Part shown: piece by piece, positions 1-11,267 of the stretch | Layout: each line of letters starts with the position of its first letter | How positions within the stretch are numbered: the first letter of the stretch is position 1 | Assembly: GCA_031308135.1 (NCBI GenBank) | Contig: JAHLJT010000631.1 | Coordinates: forward strand, 145,122,734-145,186,733 | Length of the DNA stretch: 64,000 nucleotides | Direction: 5' to 3' | From: Acheta domesticus | Lineage: Eukaryota; Arthropoda; Insecta; Orthoptera; Gryllidae | Notes under the pieces: model-generated | Seen by the model: the letters and a program-made list of their open reading frames with translations, nothing else | Told to the model about the DNA's origin: nothing | Databases searched by the model: none | Translations under genes and position numbers: made by a program

Positions 1-1080
1 TTTCCGTGGCGGAGTTACATCATTATGCTTACGCGGGCGCCAGCCATCTGGGGCCATGCAACACTATCTTTTTACCGCAAGCTCTCCAGCCACTCTGTTA
101 TTGAGGATGAACTTCAAGGCTACAACAGCCTGCAAGTGATTTTGTTGATAAACTATATACTTATATTTATGCTTTGAAAGACCTAACATTATAATTTATT
201 ATTATTATTTATTTATTTATTTCCAGAAATGTTTGTAATATTGCATGAGTAAGATTTCCTAATTTTTTAATAATTTAAGTAGGGTCCACATGTTCACTGG
301 TCATATAACAAATTGTTACTTCAATTAAAAGGCAAAGAAAATGTGAAACATTCAATAGTAACGCTGTTTTCTTTATATATCAGTTAATTACAATTAACTA
401 TATTATTGTAGGGGTATAATCTGATCGTATCTTTTAAAATATAACAAGAAAAAGCACTATGTACTTCTCTAATTTGCATCATTTGACTAAGAGACGTGGT
501 TTGACTTGGAGTCGGATAATGCAAAACTTGGATATGAAAATTCTTTATTAAAGCATCAAATGACCAAGTGCTATTTCCACATAAACACAGACATTCTCTA
601 CATTTTTCATGTTTTTAAGATAAGAGCATGTAAATTTAATTCATTTTATTTATTTTGCCGTGTACAAAACAAAATTTGCGACACATGCTGAATTTATATT
701 AATACTTTCGTGTTTGTGGTAATATCTCGAAATCACATCTTGGCGCTTGGTCAATTGATGCACAACACCGTCCAATTGATAGTTTAATTCAAAATCACAT
801 ATCAGAAAGTCTAGTTTTATACTCAAATTACTATCAAAATACTAGCATATGATACGTCATTTCATTCCTCTTTCCATTGCGGGTGAGAAAAATGAATAAA
901 TTCATTTCAAAAATCAAAGATGATTAAATTTCTCAAAAACTAAAAATATTATAGACAATTTTGTCTACGGCATGTTACTTGCCCAATGATTCCGCAGTGT
1001 TAAGCGAAAACTGCATTACGATATCCTGAATCGTTTAAAAGTTATGGGCATGGTCCACAGTTAATGAAACACCTGTATAT
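1..1080. other. Unassigned sequence at the window edge
   Basis: Bases 1-150 are clearly richer in GC than the AT-rich DNA that follows and stay open in one plus-strand frame, so they could be the end of an exon or transposon ORF cut by the window edge. I do not recognise the translation. On the minus strand I looked for the missing Wee1 C-lobe exons here and did not find them. The rest is AT-rich with short (TTAT)n runs and no supportable gene. Confidence 0.3.
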
Positions 1081-1084
1081 TTCA

Positions 1085-3100
1085 TTAATCTTCTTCTTCT
1101 TCTTCTTCTTCTTCGGCATTTCCCCTTCAGGAGTTTGCCGTTTTCGACCTCCACAGATCTCGGTTTTCTCAATCACCAGGTCTTAAACTTCTGTCCTCCA
1201 TGGCTTCTTTGATGTATTTTTCCCATTCCAGAGTTGGCCTTCCTCTCTTCTTGATGGTTGCCATTCCAAAATTTTCTTTGGCCATCTTCCTTCTGGCATC
1301 CTCTGGACGTGCCCATACCATTGAGAGTGCTTTGTTTTCTAATCTTTTACTAACTGAACAAGTTACCTCTATCTGCTTCCATACATCATCATTTTGGACT
1401 TTATCATACCGTGTTAAATGTAAACATCCTCTCATATAGTCCATTTCCACTGTTTGTATTTTGTCTCTGATTTTTTTTGTTTGGGGACACATTTCTCCTC
1501 CATATAGGACTACATTTTCTACCACGGTATGAAATATTATTTTCTTTATTTCTTGTCGGATATTGCTATTCCATATCACAATGTAGAGCTTTTGTTGCTT
1601 TCTTCCCCATTATTATTCTGGAGTTAATATCTTCATCGCATGTGCCAGTGTTACTTATTACTGAGCCAATATATTTAAAGTTGTTACAGGATTTAATTTT
1701 ATCACCATCTATTGTTATGTCCATTAAAGTTCTTCCAATACACATGCATTTGGTTTTATTAAAATTTATATCTAAACCCCATCTTCTTTAAGTTTCCTTA
1801 GCATATATTCATTGTCTTCTTCATCTTGAGTAATTAATACTTGATCATCCACATAGAGGAGAGAGTGAAGGTTGTCATCTCCAATTTCAATTCTCATGCC
1901 CGAACACTTTTTGTACCATGTCTGCAGAGCTTGCTCAAGGTAAATATTAAACAAAATTGGCGATAAACCACATCCTTGCTTAAGACCTTTGTTTACCAAT
2001 ATATTTTGAGTTACCATTTTTCCAATTTTAATTTGCTTCAGTGTTCTTATACAATTTTTTGACAATGTTCATCCACTTTTCTTTTATATTTACTCTTCTC
2101 ATTGCCTCCCATAGCCTACTTCACGGAACACTATCATGGGCTTTTTCAAGATCTATAAATATCAGGTAAAGATCTACATTCCTGCTTTTGCATTTCTCAA
2201 TAATTTGTCTTAAACAATGAATGTTGTCCAGGCAGGATTGTCCCAATCTAAAACCACTTTGCTCCTCACTCAAACTAGATATTCCTTTTTCTATTTTTTT
2301 ACTCAAAATACTAGAGAACAATCTTGCTATAGATGGTATAACACTGATGCCTCTATAATTTGTGCAATATATAAGACATGTTACATTCTGTAGGTGGGTC
2401 TTCCCCTAATTCTATTTTATTGAACAGTCTTTTTAAATATTTTATAACCCTGTCTCCACGGTATTTGAGAAGTTCCATTCTCAGATTTCCTGGTCCTGGA
2501 GCTGTGTTTCTTTTGGCCTTTTGCAATGCAATTTTCACATCTTTTTCTGTTATTTCTGCCTCACATTCCTGAGAATTGTTTACATCTTCTATTTCAAATG
2601 CAAATCTACTTTCTTGTAAAAGTATGGAGTAATGATGTATCCATTTTCTGAGCAGGAATTCTTTGTGTGACGATCTTTTTTACATTATTTTGTCTCATTT
2701 TCTTAATAATCTTCCAGGACTCAGATGATTTATTATATCCTATTGTTCCATCACTATCTCTACATACTCTATCCCAGTGTTCGTTCATTTCCATTCTTAC
2801 TGCTGCTTTTACTTCTCGTCGCTTCTGAACATATTCATTTCTAGATTCTGGTTGTTTTGTCATTCAGCCATTTTATGTATGCCTTTTTCTTTTCTTCTAT
2901 TGTACTTTCTAGATCATCCGAGAATTTTTCAGTGTATGGTTTTCTTCTATTCTCTTCTCCAAGAGCATCCTTTGCTGCTTCAAAAACACTTCCTTTCAAG
3001 TGTTCATAAATTTGTGTAGGACTTCCTTCTTTCTCTAAGTCAAGTTTATTTCCTAGTCGATTTTGGTAGAGCATTTTGATGCTATATTGTTTCAGGAGGA
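1085..3100 (-). mobile_element. Decayed non-LTR retrotransposon (LINE), RT and C-terminal part
   Basis: Minus-strand reading frames broken by stops and frameshifts together give a LINE ORF2. In order they are a linker (3074-2606), the start of the reverse transcriptase with an APGP motif (2538-2353), the RT palm with EQSGFR and IDLEKAHDSVP (2321-2121), [17 protein letters not shown] and the catalytic YVDDQVLI (2065-1772), and a tail containing KKRGRPTLEW (1579-1169). The 3' end carries a (GAA)n tail, seen as (CTT)n at 1085-1115 on the plus strand. No endonuclease domain remains. The same family appears at 49.7-50.2 kb and 59.5-62.6 kb. The clade is not assigned. Confidence 0.85.
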
Positions 3101-3179
3101 CGGTTTTGTAGACTAGTTCTTTATATTATGTAACTTCATTTTCCATATTCTTTGCACTTGCTCCTTTCTTTCTAAAACA

Positions 3180-5690
3180 TTCTATTTCATTAATTTCAAG
3201 CAGAAATTACACAAAAACCTCCTCCTTTTTTCAAAAAATTGTACATCACCTTTTTCAAAGAGCTAATTTTGTACAACAGACTTTGTCTGAGGCAAAAATC
3301 TATATCTTGAATTCTGTAGTTTTGAAATTTATTTTTTGCAGTTTTTGAAAAAACGAAGCGATACCCAAAATGGGACTCACGCCATATTTTTTACCATCCC
3401 TCATTACATAAGCAGAGAAAAATTAAAGAAAAAGTATGGAGCTGTTTTTGAGAAAAAAAATTGTGTTAATTTCAAGCACAAATAACGGAAAAACTACTAA
3501 CTTTTACAAAAATTGTACATGGCCTTTTTTAAAGAGCCAATTCAGTACAATAGACTTTGTCTGGGTCAAAAATCTCAATCATCAACTTCATAGGGACTTC
3601 CCCCCCCCTTCTTTCTTTTTTCTTCTTTCAATTTTTGAAAAATCGTGGATTTCAACAAAATTGAGACCTAATCCTTCTCTTTAATGTCCTTCGCACTATC
3701 CAACAACAAAATTTTAATCAACAAATTTAGAGCCATTCTTGTTTTTAAATGTCCGAGGGGCTTCATGTAAAGGACCCCCCAAAATTAAAATATTGGTTTC
3801 AAATTCCAAGGCCCATGACATCAGCCAGAACGATTGGGAAATATCAATTATGGAGAAAATATGCTGTACGGTTCGTGCACTACAATTGTGCATGGGCAGA
3901 CGTACGTACCAAAAGACGTACTGCCGTCAATTGATTTTTCGGTACAAAATACATACAAAAGAAGGATTCTGGATAAAACATGTGTTAGAAGAAATGAATC
4001 AATGATTGTTGAAAGGCACAAATTCCTGATTTTGAAATTATTAGTAAAGTAAAAAAAATGATTTTGGGCCTTTCATTAACAAATTTCACATTTTCTTTTT
4101 TTCTATTACTTCTCTGTTGGGATCCAATTTTCTCTCTTTAGAAAGGCATCCAAATGCACGTGTACACAATTTTTTATGTTGCTATTATGTTTTGGACTAT
4201 GCGCTTTTCATCATTAATCAGGGTTTTCACAAAACAGTTTTCATGAAAATCTCGAAACTTTTAATGAAAAATTAATCAAAATATGAAAAAATATGTTAAA
4301 AAATTGTAGATTATACACCCAAGTATATATTTGATCAATACTAGGCCACTGTATGGCATTATCATAAAACTATTTAGTCTTCTGAGTCGATAACCTAACA
4401 AGTCGATATCCTTTTATATATCGATCATTTTTGTTTCCTCTATGAGCACATTTCCTTTTGGATAGGCTCTCATTATTCCTGCAAAATGCTTTTTACTTCT
4501 CTTTAGCTGGGTTGTAATAAGATGAAGTTGTTCTCTACAAAGCTATTTATGCATGGAGAAGTTACCATACAGACACAATGGGATGACCAGTACTCAAAAC
4601 GCAGGAATAAAGCTGGAGAAAAGAAAGCTCTTTTCTTTCCTTGGAAAGCTTATTCCAAAAAATTAATCACTGTGGGCACTTTGCTTACATTGCTTTGGCC
4701 TCCATTTGTTTATATCAAGTATGTCGGACTGATCATTTTTCCAAAATGGCTTTTCTTTACTTTTGCAATGATTTGACAGTATTCCACTGATAAATTTCAG
4801 TAAATTCGGTCATATTTCTAGAAACTTCTTGTGAAGAGTTCGAAATAGGCAAGGAAAAAACATTATAAACTGGAAATGGACCAACATTGGAAAGCAGCGG
4901 ATTATCTCAGAAAATCTGTTATTTTCTGCAAGTCCCATACACTTTCTTCTGAACAAATGATTTCAGTTTTCTGCTGGACAACTGATACAGTCAAGTTGCA
5001 ACCTTTTAATGTTTTCTGGAAAATAATTGAGAATAAAATCTACAAGAAAACAAACTTTGTTTGCCTTTTTTTGTTTTCTCCCTCCCAATTCCTTCATGAA
5101 CCTTTTACATTTGGCAACAGTCTTTGTGCAGATAATGAATGCAACATACATTTACTTATAGTTGCCTCAAATAAAATCCTTCCTCCACAGGAATGGGGGA
5201 ACTAGCAAATTATGCATACGTCAGTCAAAGACGAAACAGACTGTCACCATTCTGTTCACACATTTCACTGCATATTGCCATTGATGAATAAATTTATTTA
5301 CCTCTTGTCCTATGTGCATACACACTCCACTGGGTGTTGAAGAGAACTAAGTGATGGACTTGGTACCTTTCAATCTTTTGATTCTGCTTGGTAAAAAAGG
5401 CATAAGTAGTGCCAGGAGAAAGTTTGTTTCTTCACTCAACGATAAAGAAGAATGAAACAATACAAAAATCATCACTAAGTGCAAAATGAAAACACATAGA
5501 CTTCGTTCCTTTCAACAATCACTGATTCAATTTTTTTCCTATACTTAGCAACTGGATTTATCCACTTTTTCATTAACAAGGCCTGGAAATAAAAGTTTTT
5601 GTGATAAATATACGCCACTTTCTGGTGCACAATTACATTTCTTTCTCTTCTTAATTAAGTAAGGGTGAGAAAGAAAAAATTGTTAAAAAA
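3180..5690 (+). repeat. Family A AT-rich repeat, copy 1, interrupted at 3996-5528
   Basis: Two modules starting near 3180 and 3465 repeat the same text (GTTAATTTCAAGCA, AATTGTACAT, AGACTTTGTCTG) about 285 bp apart. After the interrupting element the family 3' segment resumes at about 5535 with TTAGCAACTGGATTTATCC, and ends near 5690 with AAGGGTGAGAAAG. The same order of segments is seen in the copies at 14.8, 27.2, 29.7 and 36.1 kb. There is no coding capacity. Confidence 0.65.
3996..5528. mobile_element. Non-autonomous DNA transposon with about 24-bp TIRs, inside family A copy 1
   Basis: GAATCAATGATTGTTGAAAG at 3996-4015 is matched by its near-perfect reverse complement at 5509-5528 (one mismatch), and the similarity extends a few bases further inwards. 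The unit is 1533 bp and splits a family A repeat whose two halves resume on either side. No transposase is visible inside. The duplication is unclear: the flanks are AAAT on the left and AATT on the right, so the superfamily is left open. Confidence 0.6.
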
Positions 5691-5699
5691 AAAGCAAGA

Positions 5700-6780
5700 C
5701 TGCTGGGGAAACCTATGCTATTCTTAACCCTTAGACTACCAAAGTCTTTTGTATCCCAACCATATATCAAGTAAAGAAGTTCAACCATGGAAAATTAATA
5801 ATATTTTTACCATAAATAGTTTTAATTGATCCCTTTGAACATTAATTAAAATTATCAATAAACTTCTTGGTGTTTTTTTCCCTTCTTTCATTAATTTAGG
5901 AATGAAAATTCCTTACAATAAAAAATATTTCTAATTTCCTTTTAATTAAAAAAATTGCTTTCTTGCATTTTAAAACCAATTTTCCTTTAATCCTTCACAT
6001 TCCAATCATTCTGAAACCTTAGCACAATAATTAATTGGCAATGAATTTGGAACAACCGGGGTTAATAAAAATAATAATTCTTTTTAATAAAAAAATTAAT
6101 TTTTTAAAATTTAAATCCGATTAAATTAATTGTTAAATTGTTGTTATTTGTAAATTGTGAATTGTTATTTGTAAATTGTTATTAAAATTGTTAAATGTAA
6201 ATATTTAAATTAGGTAAAATATTTAGATATTTGGAACAAGACCAAAATACTCAGACACACTCAGGTCCTAAAGGAAAGAAAAAAAGGAAACAAAAATAAA
6301 GAAGCATTTGAATTTTTAAAATCTCACTATGATGATGGTGTAGAACTTATAACAAAAATTTGAATTATGAATATTTTCTTGGAACACCATTAGATCCAAC
6401 AGTTATGAAAAAAACTTGTATCCGTAGAGTGGTGGAAACGTGTGCAAGCCATGAAAAAAAATTTACAGAAAAAGAAATGAACATTTTAAAACAAAATTTA
6501 TTAGCATCAGCATCTTCAGCTACCACAGCTACCATTTTCCACATTTGGCCTCATCCAATCAAAAATTAAAAATTGCCTTGGAACATAAAAAGCAGCAACA
6601 TTGGTGTTCCTTCATAAACAAATAATTCGTAAAAGCTCTAACATCTAATTGATTATTAATAAAAAAATACTTTAAAAGTTATAATTTCTAATTCTTTATC
6701 ACCTTAAACTCTTCAATCATTCTTTATATAATTTACAATAAATTATATTTTTGATTTAATTCAACAATTTTGGTGTGAGA
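5700..6780. other. AT-rich intergenic sequence, no gene recognised
   Basis: Very AT-rich, with simple runs of AATTGTTA / TTGTAAATTG near 6120-6200. A 69-codon plus-strand frame at 6360-6569 continues a slightly more complex stretch from 6240. It matches nothing I recognise and I do not call it a gene. Confidence 0.3.
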
Positions 6781-7140
6781 ATTATTTGATTTAATTCAAT
6801 GATATAAATGAATGAGTGTGGTGTGATGGACATCGTTAAATTTGTAAGAACAAGAAGAAAAGTTGGGGATGCACACATTTCCAGAGCAGATAATAGTAGA
6901 CTGATCAAGATGGCAAGAGATTGAAGACTTTTAGGCAAGAGGGATCCAGGAAGACCGAAGAAAAGATGGATCGAAAACTAGGCATCAACATCTCCCGACT
7001 AAACATGAAGGTGATGTGTGAAGAATAATAGGATCCACCTACATAGAAGAAGATATAAATCACCAGATTTAAATCATGGAAATCCTGGGGACAATGGTTT
7101 CATGCATGGCATAATATCAGTCTGATGACCTCTCAAATTC
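6780..7140 (+). mobile_element. 3' tail of a decayed LINE
   Basis: Plus-strand frames give the typical end of a LINE ORF2: a HGHR-like start, KMARD, then KRDPGRPKKRWIEN at about 6930-6980, with the coding remnant continuing until about 7130. The GRPKKRW motif is common at the C-terminus of insect LINE RT proteins. The rest of the element is missing. The frame is broken by several stops. Confidence 0.7.
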
Positions 7141-8011
7141 TCATACATAACCGAGGCCTCTTGCTATCATCTATTCCCGAAGTTTCACCCATATTAATGG
7201 AAGAAATATCTCACTGATTTGTTTGCATTTCAAATCTAATTGTGTAGGTTACCCTTATAATAATCAATGACAGACCAGTTTCACATTTTATTTGTTCTTC
7301 AATATGTGGTTTGGCCAACATAATTAATTTCTGAACAAATAATTTTCAAACCTACAAACAGCTTTATAAATGAGACCTCAAAATGCTCACACTCCTGACA
7401 CTTTACAATCTCACCCACATGTTGCAAAATTAATGAGCTTAAGGAAATAACACCAATTATAAATTTAAATTATAATAAGACTACCTGCCAAAAAACTTAC
7501 ATTTTTCCCAGAAACATTTATCAGGTAATGTACTAAGAAACTTCTCTATTGGATATGAAAATTGTAAATATTTTCGAAGAAATAAAATTGTGTATTGGTT
7601 AACTCAGTTATCCCTATTACTAGTAGATGACATATCCACTGAAGGTTCATTTCTGCAAAAGCAGTCTATAGTAGGCCATCATTCAGCACCACAATCAGTT
7701 TGTGCATTGTAAGATTAGCCACATCTTCCACAGTTCCTCCTGCTCTTGTTGAGACAAGTGAATGATGAAAACACACTGGCAAAACTAAGGAGAGTTGTAT
7801 TTCACTGAAGCATTCTTCTTTCAGTCACTTATCCAGGCCTTCTTGGAGCCATATTCAATAGCATTTTTTGCAGTGATCCTGAGTGTTCAAGGCAGTGAAA
7901 TGTATTTTCAATCTTCATGAGTTGTGAATTTGGAATTTTTGCTTGTTTGATGACATACTCAGGCCAAGGCAGCCTGGTGATTTTATATTACTTAAAACAG
8001 GTAACCTGAAA
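7140..8011. other. No feature recognised
   Basis: A fairly mixed-composition stretch (7600-7990) stays partly open on the minus strand, but I recognise no domain. It does not contain the missing Wee1 C-lobe motifs (GPLPKNG, HPDP). Confidence 0.25.
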
Positions 8012-8024
8012 GTCATCCAGCAAT
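8012..8024. repeat. SINE target-site duplication, left copy
   Basis: GTCATCCAGCAAT, identical to 8306-8318. Confidence 0.88.
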
Positions 8025-8305
8025 TGATTGATTGATTGATTGATGAGGAAGGAAAGATTGTGTGTGGCCATGGCCCATTTGTTAGGGCACTGCTCCAGCA
8101 TTTGCCTGGTGTTGATTGGAGAAACTATGGAAACTACCCGTCAGAGCAGTCAACCACTAGAATTCTCCTTCAGGCAGCCACCAAACTCAACTTAGTATGC
8201 AGCTAGCATTGAAATTCCTGCCTGGTGGCAGGATTCGAACCTAGAACCTCCCAGTCGGAGGCACTGCAGTGACATCAGTTGATGCCCTTAGCTACTTCTA
8301 TTGGT
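8025..8305 (-). mobile_element. tRNA-derived SINE with a (TCAA)n tail
   Basis: On the minus strand the element begins with a good RNA polymerase III A box (TAGCTAAGGGC, complement at 8284-8294). A canonical B box GGTTCGAATCC (complement at 8231-8241) follows 40-50 nt later. A tRNA-unrelated body comes next, then a (TCAA)n tail seen as ATTGATTGATTG at 8023-8044. It is flanked by a perfect 13-bp TSD, GTCATCCAGCAAT, at 8012-8024 and 8306-8318. The SINE sits within the Wee1 intron after exon 6 in the gene's own orientation. A perfect TSD suggests a relatively young insertion. Confidence 0.88.
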
Positions 8306-8318
8306 GTCATCCAGCAAT
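8306..8318. repeat. SINE target-site duplication, right copy
   Basis: GTCATCCAGCAAT, identical to 8012-8024. Confidence 0.88.
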
Positions 8319-8470
8319 GAACCGCAAGGTTTCATTCAGAACTCAATCAATTTTATTAATGTGGGGCAGTTCAATGATGTTGTAGCACTGTACTCAGCAG
8401 CAGATGTATAGATAGTTATCTGTTTACTTTCACATTCCACATTAATACAGAAATTCATCGCAATACATAC

Positions 8471-8596
8471 CTAATCCAAAAATATCAGCTTTTGTCAAAT
8501 TTGAGTAATTATCCTGTAAAATTTCCAGGGGTAGATATCTGCAATCACCTTCTTCCATTGATGGATTTGTTACACTTGTAACTAGACCCAGGTCAC
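8471..8596 (-). CDS. wee1: Wee1 exon 6, activation segment
   Basis: Acceptor TTAG|GTGACC and donor TAG|GTATGT. It encodes [23 protein letters not shown] and LTKADIFGL. It ends one base into a codon, so at least one more coding exon must follow. Confidence 0.93.
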
Positions 8597-10772
8597 CTAA
8601 AACAATGTTTAAACAGTCAAACCATGAAAGCTCCAAGAAGAATATGAACAAAATGTAAGAAAGAAAAATTCTTAAAATCTTATATACTAAAAAGAAATAT
8701 GCTGATCTCAAAGGGGAAAAAAATAAAGGAAAACAACATTAATGCAAGGTGATGCAACTGTCACATTGTAAATGGGTGTTGCAAGACTACACATCAAATT
8801 TCACACAATTTTTAAAGATTAAATGAAATTGCTGAACTGCATAATTCCTTACCACTCAAGACATTTATGTATTGGATAGTGTACTACATATAACATAACA
8901 TAAACTCACATAACATTACTGGAAATAAATTACTTTAAAACACATACAAATAATACCATTGAAGAAAACACCTTGACACAAAGATGAGGTCTATTGACTT
9001 GCTTTCAGAAACAATTATTAGTATATCAAATGGAAACAAGTGTTGCACTGTCCTGAAGTTCTCAACTGCATTACAAACTGTGCTTGACATACCACAAATT
9101 TTCAATAATAAATATTCAAATACATCTCTCCCATTAACACCAAAATTGATTGTCTTCATTAAAATCAATGTTCTTAACTACAAAAAGTTCTCTACAGAAA
9201 TGTCGAATGTACCAAAACCAAAACAATGAGTTGACACAAAGAATTAATAAAACAAAAAACATAAAATAAAAAAACCTATTTTGTAGATGATCTCTTCATT
9301 GCCGTCTTCTTCCTCAAAACCATCATCTGCAAGCTCAAACTGCAATCTCTGCAACTTCTTCTCATGAGATATAAATATATTGCCAGGTTTAATGTCCATA
9401 TGTGCCAACTGCATGGAATGAATATACCTGAAACATAATCAACTTTGAAAATACTAATTCTAGACACACACATACATATTCACAATCTTTATAAAAGCTC
9501 AAAACCTCAATCCATCAGCAACGTGAAGTATCAGTTGTCTCATTTCACTCTCAGACAATGCCTGCCCAAGCTGTTTATTTCGTTCAATCAAATCAGCTAG
9601 GCTACCTCCATTACAGTACTCGTTTTGAATGAGCATATGGTCATCTTCTGCCCACGCTGAATAATATCTCACAACGTGTTCATGTTTCCCCAGAACAGCA
9701 TGCGCATAAACTTCATTAAGAGCATTTTTTCTGTGGATGAACACAGGAAGAATTAATACTTGTTTTTAATCCTTTCTTTAGATACCAGTACCAGATATAT
9801 TCATTTACTTACTCATTTACACTACCAGCTACAGGGCGAATGCTCTTTTTGATGGCATAAATACAGCCATCAAGTCTATTAATGCATTTATACACACTGC
9901 CAAATTCACCACTGCCAATAAGACTGATTTCATGAAACTCCTGCAAAAATAAACACCATATTAATGCAATTTAGTTACGCAAAGATCATTCTGAATACTA
10001 CAACACTTCTCTGACAAAGTAAGATAAAAAAAAAAAAATTACCTGATAGTATCTGCTGATATTTGAATCATGAAGAGCTAACTTTTTTGTAGGTTGTTCC
10101 ACTTCTGCATCAGAACCATCAGACTGTTCACTTGATGGCATATCCTTAGTGCAAGTCAGAGGTGATACAGACCTTTAACAAACAATAGGTCTCATTTTAA
10201 ATAATTTGTATGAATTAATTAATTTTAAATAATTTATCACTGCCTACAAGTCTACCGTAATATACCTACCCTACAAGACTTCGTTTTGATCGTGTCCTCT
10301 TTTTTGAAGTCAACATCATTCCATTAGGAGTGAAGGGATTCAAATTTACAGTAGGTTTATCAGGTTGCAGGAGAGTACCTACTGCTGTCTTACTTTTATC
10401 TTTGCAATGACTTAATCTAAAACGAGGTGCTGGGGTGTGAAATGCTGAACTCTTTTCTAATATGGTTTTTGGTGTAGCTGGTGTATCAAGAAGACGCAAG
10501 GCTCTTACTCTTTTATAAGGAGGAGAATGAACTTTTGGAACTGTGAAATCATTGTTGTTATTGTTGTTGTTGTTTGCAAATATCTCTCCATCCATATTAT
10601 CCTCTCCAAAATCTCCAGGCTCTGGGGTAAAATCTAACTTGCGAGGCACAATAATGCTATAATCTAGGGAGGTGCCGAATGAACCGTCAACATCACATCC
10701 CGAGCTTGATGTACGACAGCTCGTATTGAGTTCATCGTCAGTATCGAGGTCTGTTTTAAATGACGAGTTCAT
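8471..10772 (-). CDS. wee1: Wee1-like inhibitory CDK1 tyrosine kinase, 3'-incomplete gene
   Basis: Wee1 phosphorylates the inhibitory tyrosine (Tyr15) of CDK1 in the nucleus and delays entry into mitosis. Six exons are read on the minus strand: 10270-10772, 10043-10172, 9813-9940, 9506-9730, 9276-9427 and 8471-8596. All have GT-AG borders and consistent phases, giving 421 codons plus one base. Residues 1-210 form the variable regulatory part with the conserved [12 protein letters not shown] and NLNPFTP motifs. The kinase domain starts near residue 213: glycine loop [12 protein letters not shown], lysine in YAIKK, the Wee1 signature [13 protein letters not shown], catalytic loop HMDIKPGN, metal-binding GDLG, then EEGDCRYLP and KADIFGL. 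HMD and DLG instead of HRD and DFG are normal for Wee1. About 150-200 residues of C-lobe are missing and were not found down to base 1. Confidence 0.95.
8597..9275 (-). other. Wee1 intron between exons 5 and 6
   Basis: 680 bp, AT-rich. Open frames near 8935-9229 have no recognisable protein similarity. I see nothing else in it. Confidence 0.8.
9276..9427 (-). CDS. wee1: Wee1 exon 5, catalytic loop
   Basis: Acceptor TCAG|GTATAT and donor TAG|GTTTTT. It encodes [20 protein letters not shown] with the catalytic aspartate, then an acidic insert ([12 protein letters not shown]) typical of the Wee1 kinase insert. Confidence 0.94.
9506..9730 (-). CDS. wee1: Wee1 exon 4
   Basis: Acceptor ACAG|AAAAAA and donor GAG|GTTTTG. 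It encodes [39 protein letters not shown] and the helix ending HVADGL, closely following the animal Wee1 family. Confidence 0.94.
9813..9940 (-). CDS. wee1: Wee1 exon 3, start of the kinase domain
   Basis: Acceptor GCAG|GAGTTT and donor GA|GTAAGT. It encodes [19 protein letters not shown] and the ATP-anchoring lysine in YAIKKS, ending in VAGSVN. These are the conserved Wee1 N-lobe residues. Confidence 0.94.
10043..10172 (-). CDS. wee1: Wee1 exon 2
   Basis: Acceptor AAAG|GTCTG and donor CAG|GTAATT. It encodes [10 protein letters not shown] followed by an acidic serine-rich linker and ends at RYYQ, directly before the kinase domain. Confidence 0.92.
10270..10772 (-). CDS. wee1: Wee1 exon with start codon
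   Basis: The start is ATG at 10772, the first ATG after an in-frame TGA at 10851-10853, with an A at -3. The frame also opens at a GTG at 10835, but that is not a plausible animal start. The exon encodes acidic and Ser/Thr-rich sequence, a run of eight asparagines (near 10555-10580), [19 protein letters not shown], and a basic end (KKRTRSKRS). The donor is GG|GTAGGT. Phase 2 at the junction restores VGSVSPLT. Confidence 0.93.
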
Positions 10773-10822
10773 GTTGACAAAGTTAAGATCATTCGTTTGG
10801 AAATATACGAACCACGCACTTC

Positions 10823-10843
10823 TTACTCGGCACACGTTTCCAT
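10823..10843 (-). promoter_or_regulatory. Possible short upstream ORF in the Wee1 leader
   Basis: An ATG at 10843 opens a six-codon frame (MET CAE, then TAA) that ends about 50 nt before the Wee1 ATG and is out of frame with it. If the transcript starts upstream of 10843 this would be a uORF. The transcription start is not visible from sequence, so this is inference. Confidence 0.3.
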
Positions 10844-10992
10844 CTATATTTCAGATAATCTCCAACACAAGTCTACAACACTAATATTGCTTTCTCACAC
10901 ACACTTTTAAGCCGTTTCTCGCACAAGTTCTCACAAATGGCGCTGTTTGGAGTAAACTTCACGCCTCAACCAAAGAGCATTAATGTAAGCGG

Positions 10993-10997
10993 CCAAT
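10993..10997 (-). promoter_or_regulatory. CCAAT-type box upstream of Wee1
   Basis: GGCCAATCAG on the plus strand (ATTGG in the direction of the gene), about 220 bp upstream of the Wee1 ATG. CCAAT (NF-Y) boxes are common in promoters of G2/M genes. This is motif evidence only. Confidence 0.3.
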
Positions 10998-11267
10998 CAG
11001 ATACTAGCATTAACCGATGCCTGAACTGAGTGTGAAACTGCGAAAAACTTGAAACATGATATTCGAGAGGTCATATCTTCGTTTAGGACCGATCGTGTAC
11101 AAGCCAATGTTATATAATACAATATTTGAAGGAAACTGGTGGCAATCACACAATTTGGAAGCGTCCATTAAACAGTGAAAGCAAAACCTGTCATACAGCA
11201 AGGATGTGTTTGCGCATATTGGTAATACTGGTCTACTATACCAATTAAATGCAAATTCCGTGAAGTA

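Noticed and set aside
5290..5400. Minus-strand stretch with a donor-like border as a missing Wee1 exon
   Set aside because: The translation (QVHHLVLFNTQWSVYAHRT) lacks the Wee1 C-lobe motifs and lies in a TIR element.
8023..8305. True tRNA gene from the A and B boxes
   Set aside because: The body is 281 bp long with a microsatellite tail and TSDs, and does not fold into a tRNA cloverleaf beyond the promoter boxes. A SINE fits better.
10773..10835. Longer Wee1 N-terminus starting at 10835
   Set aside because: The codon at 10835 is GTG. The first in-frame ATG is at 10772, and an in-frame stop lies upstream at 10851.
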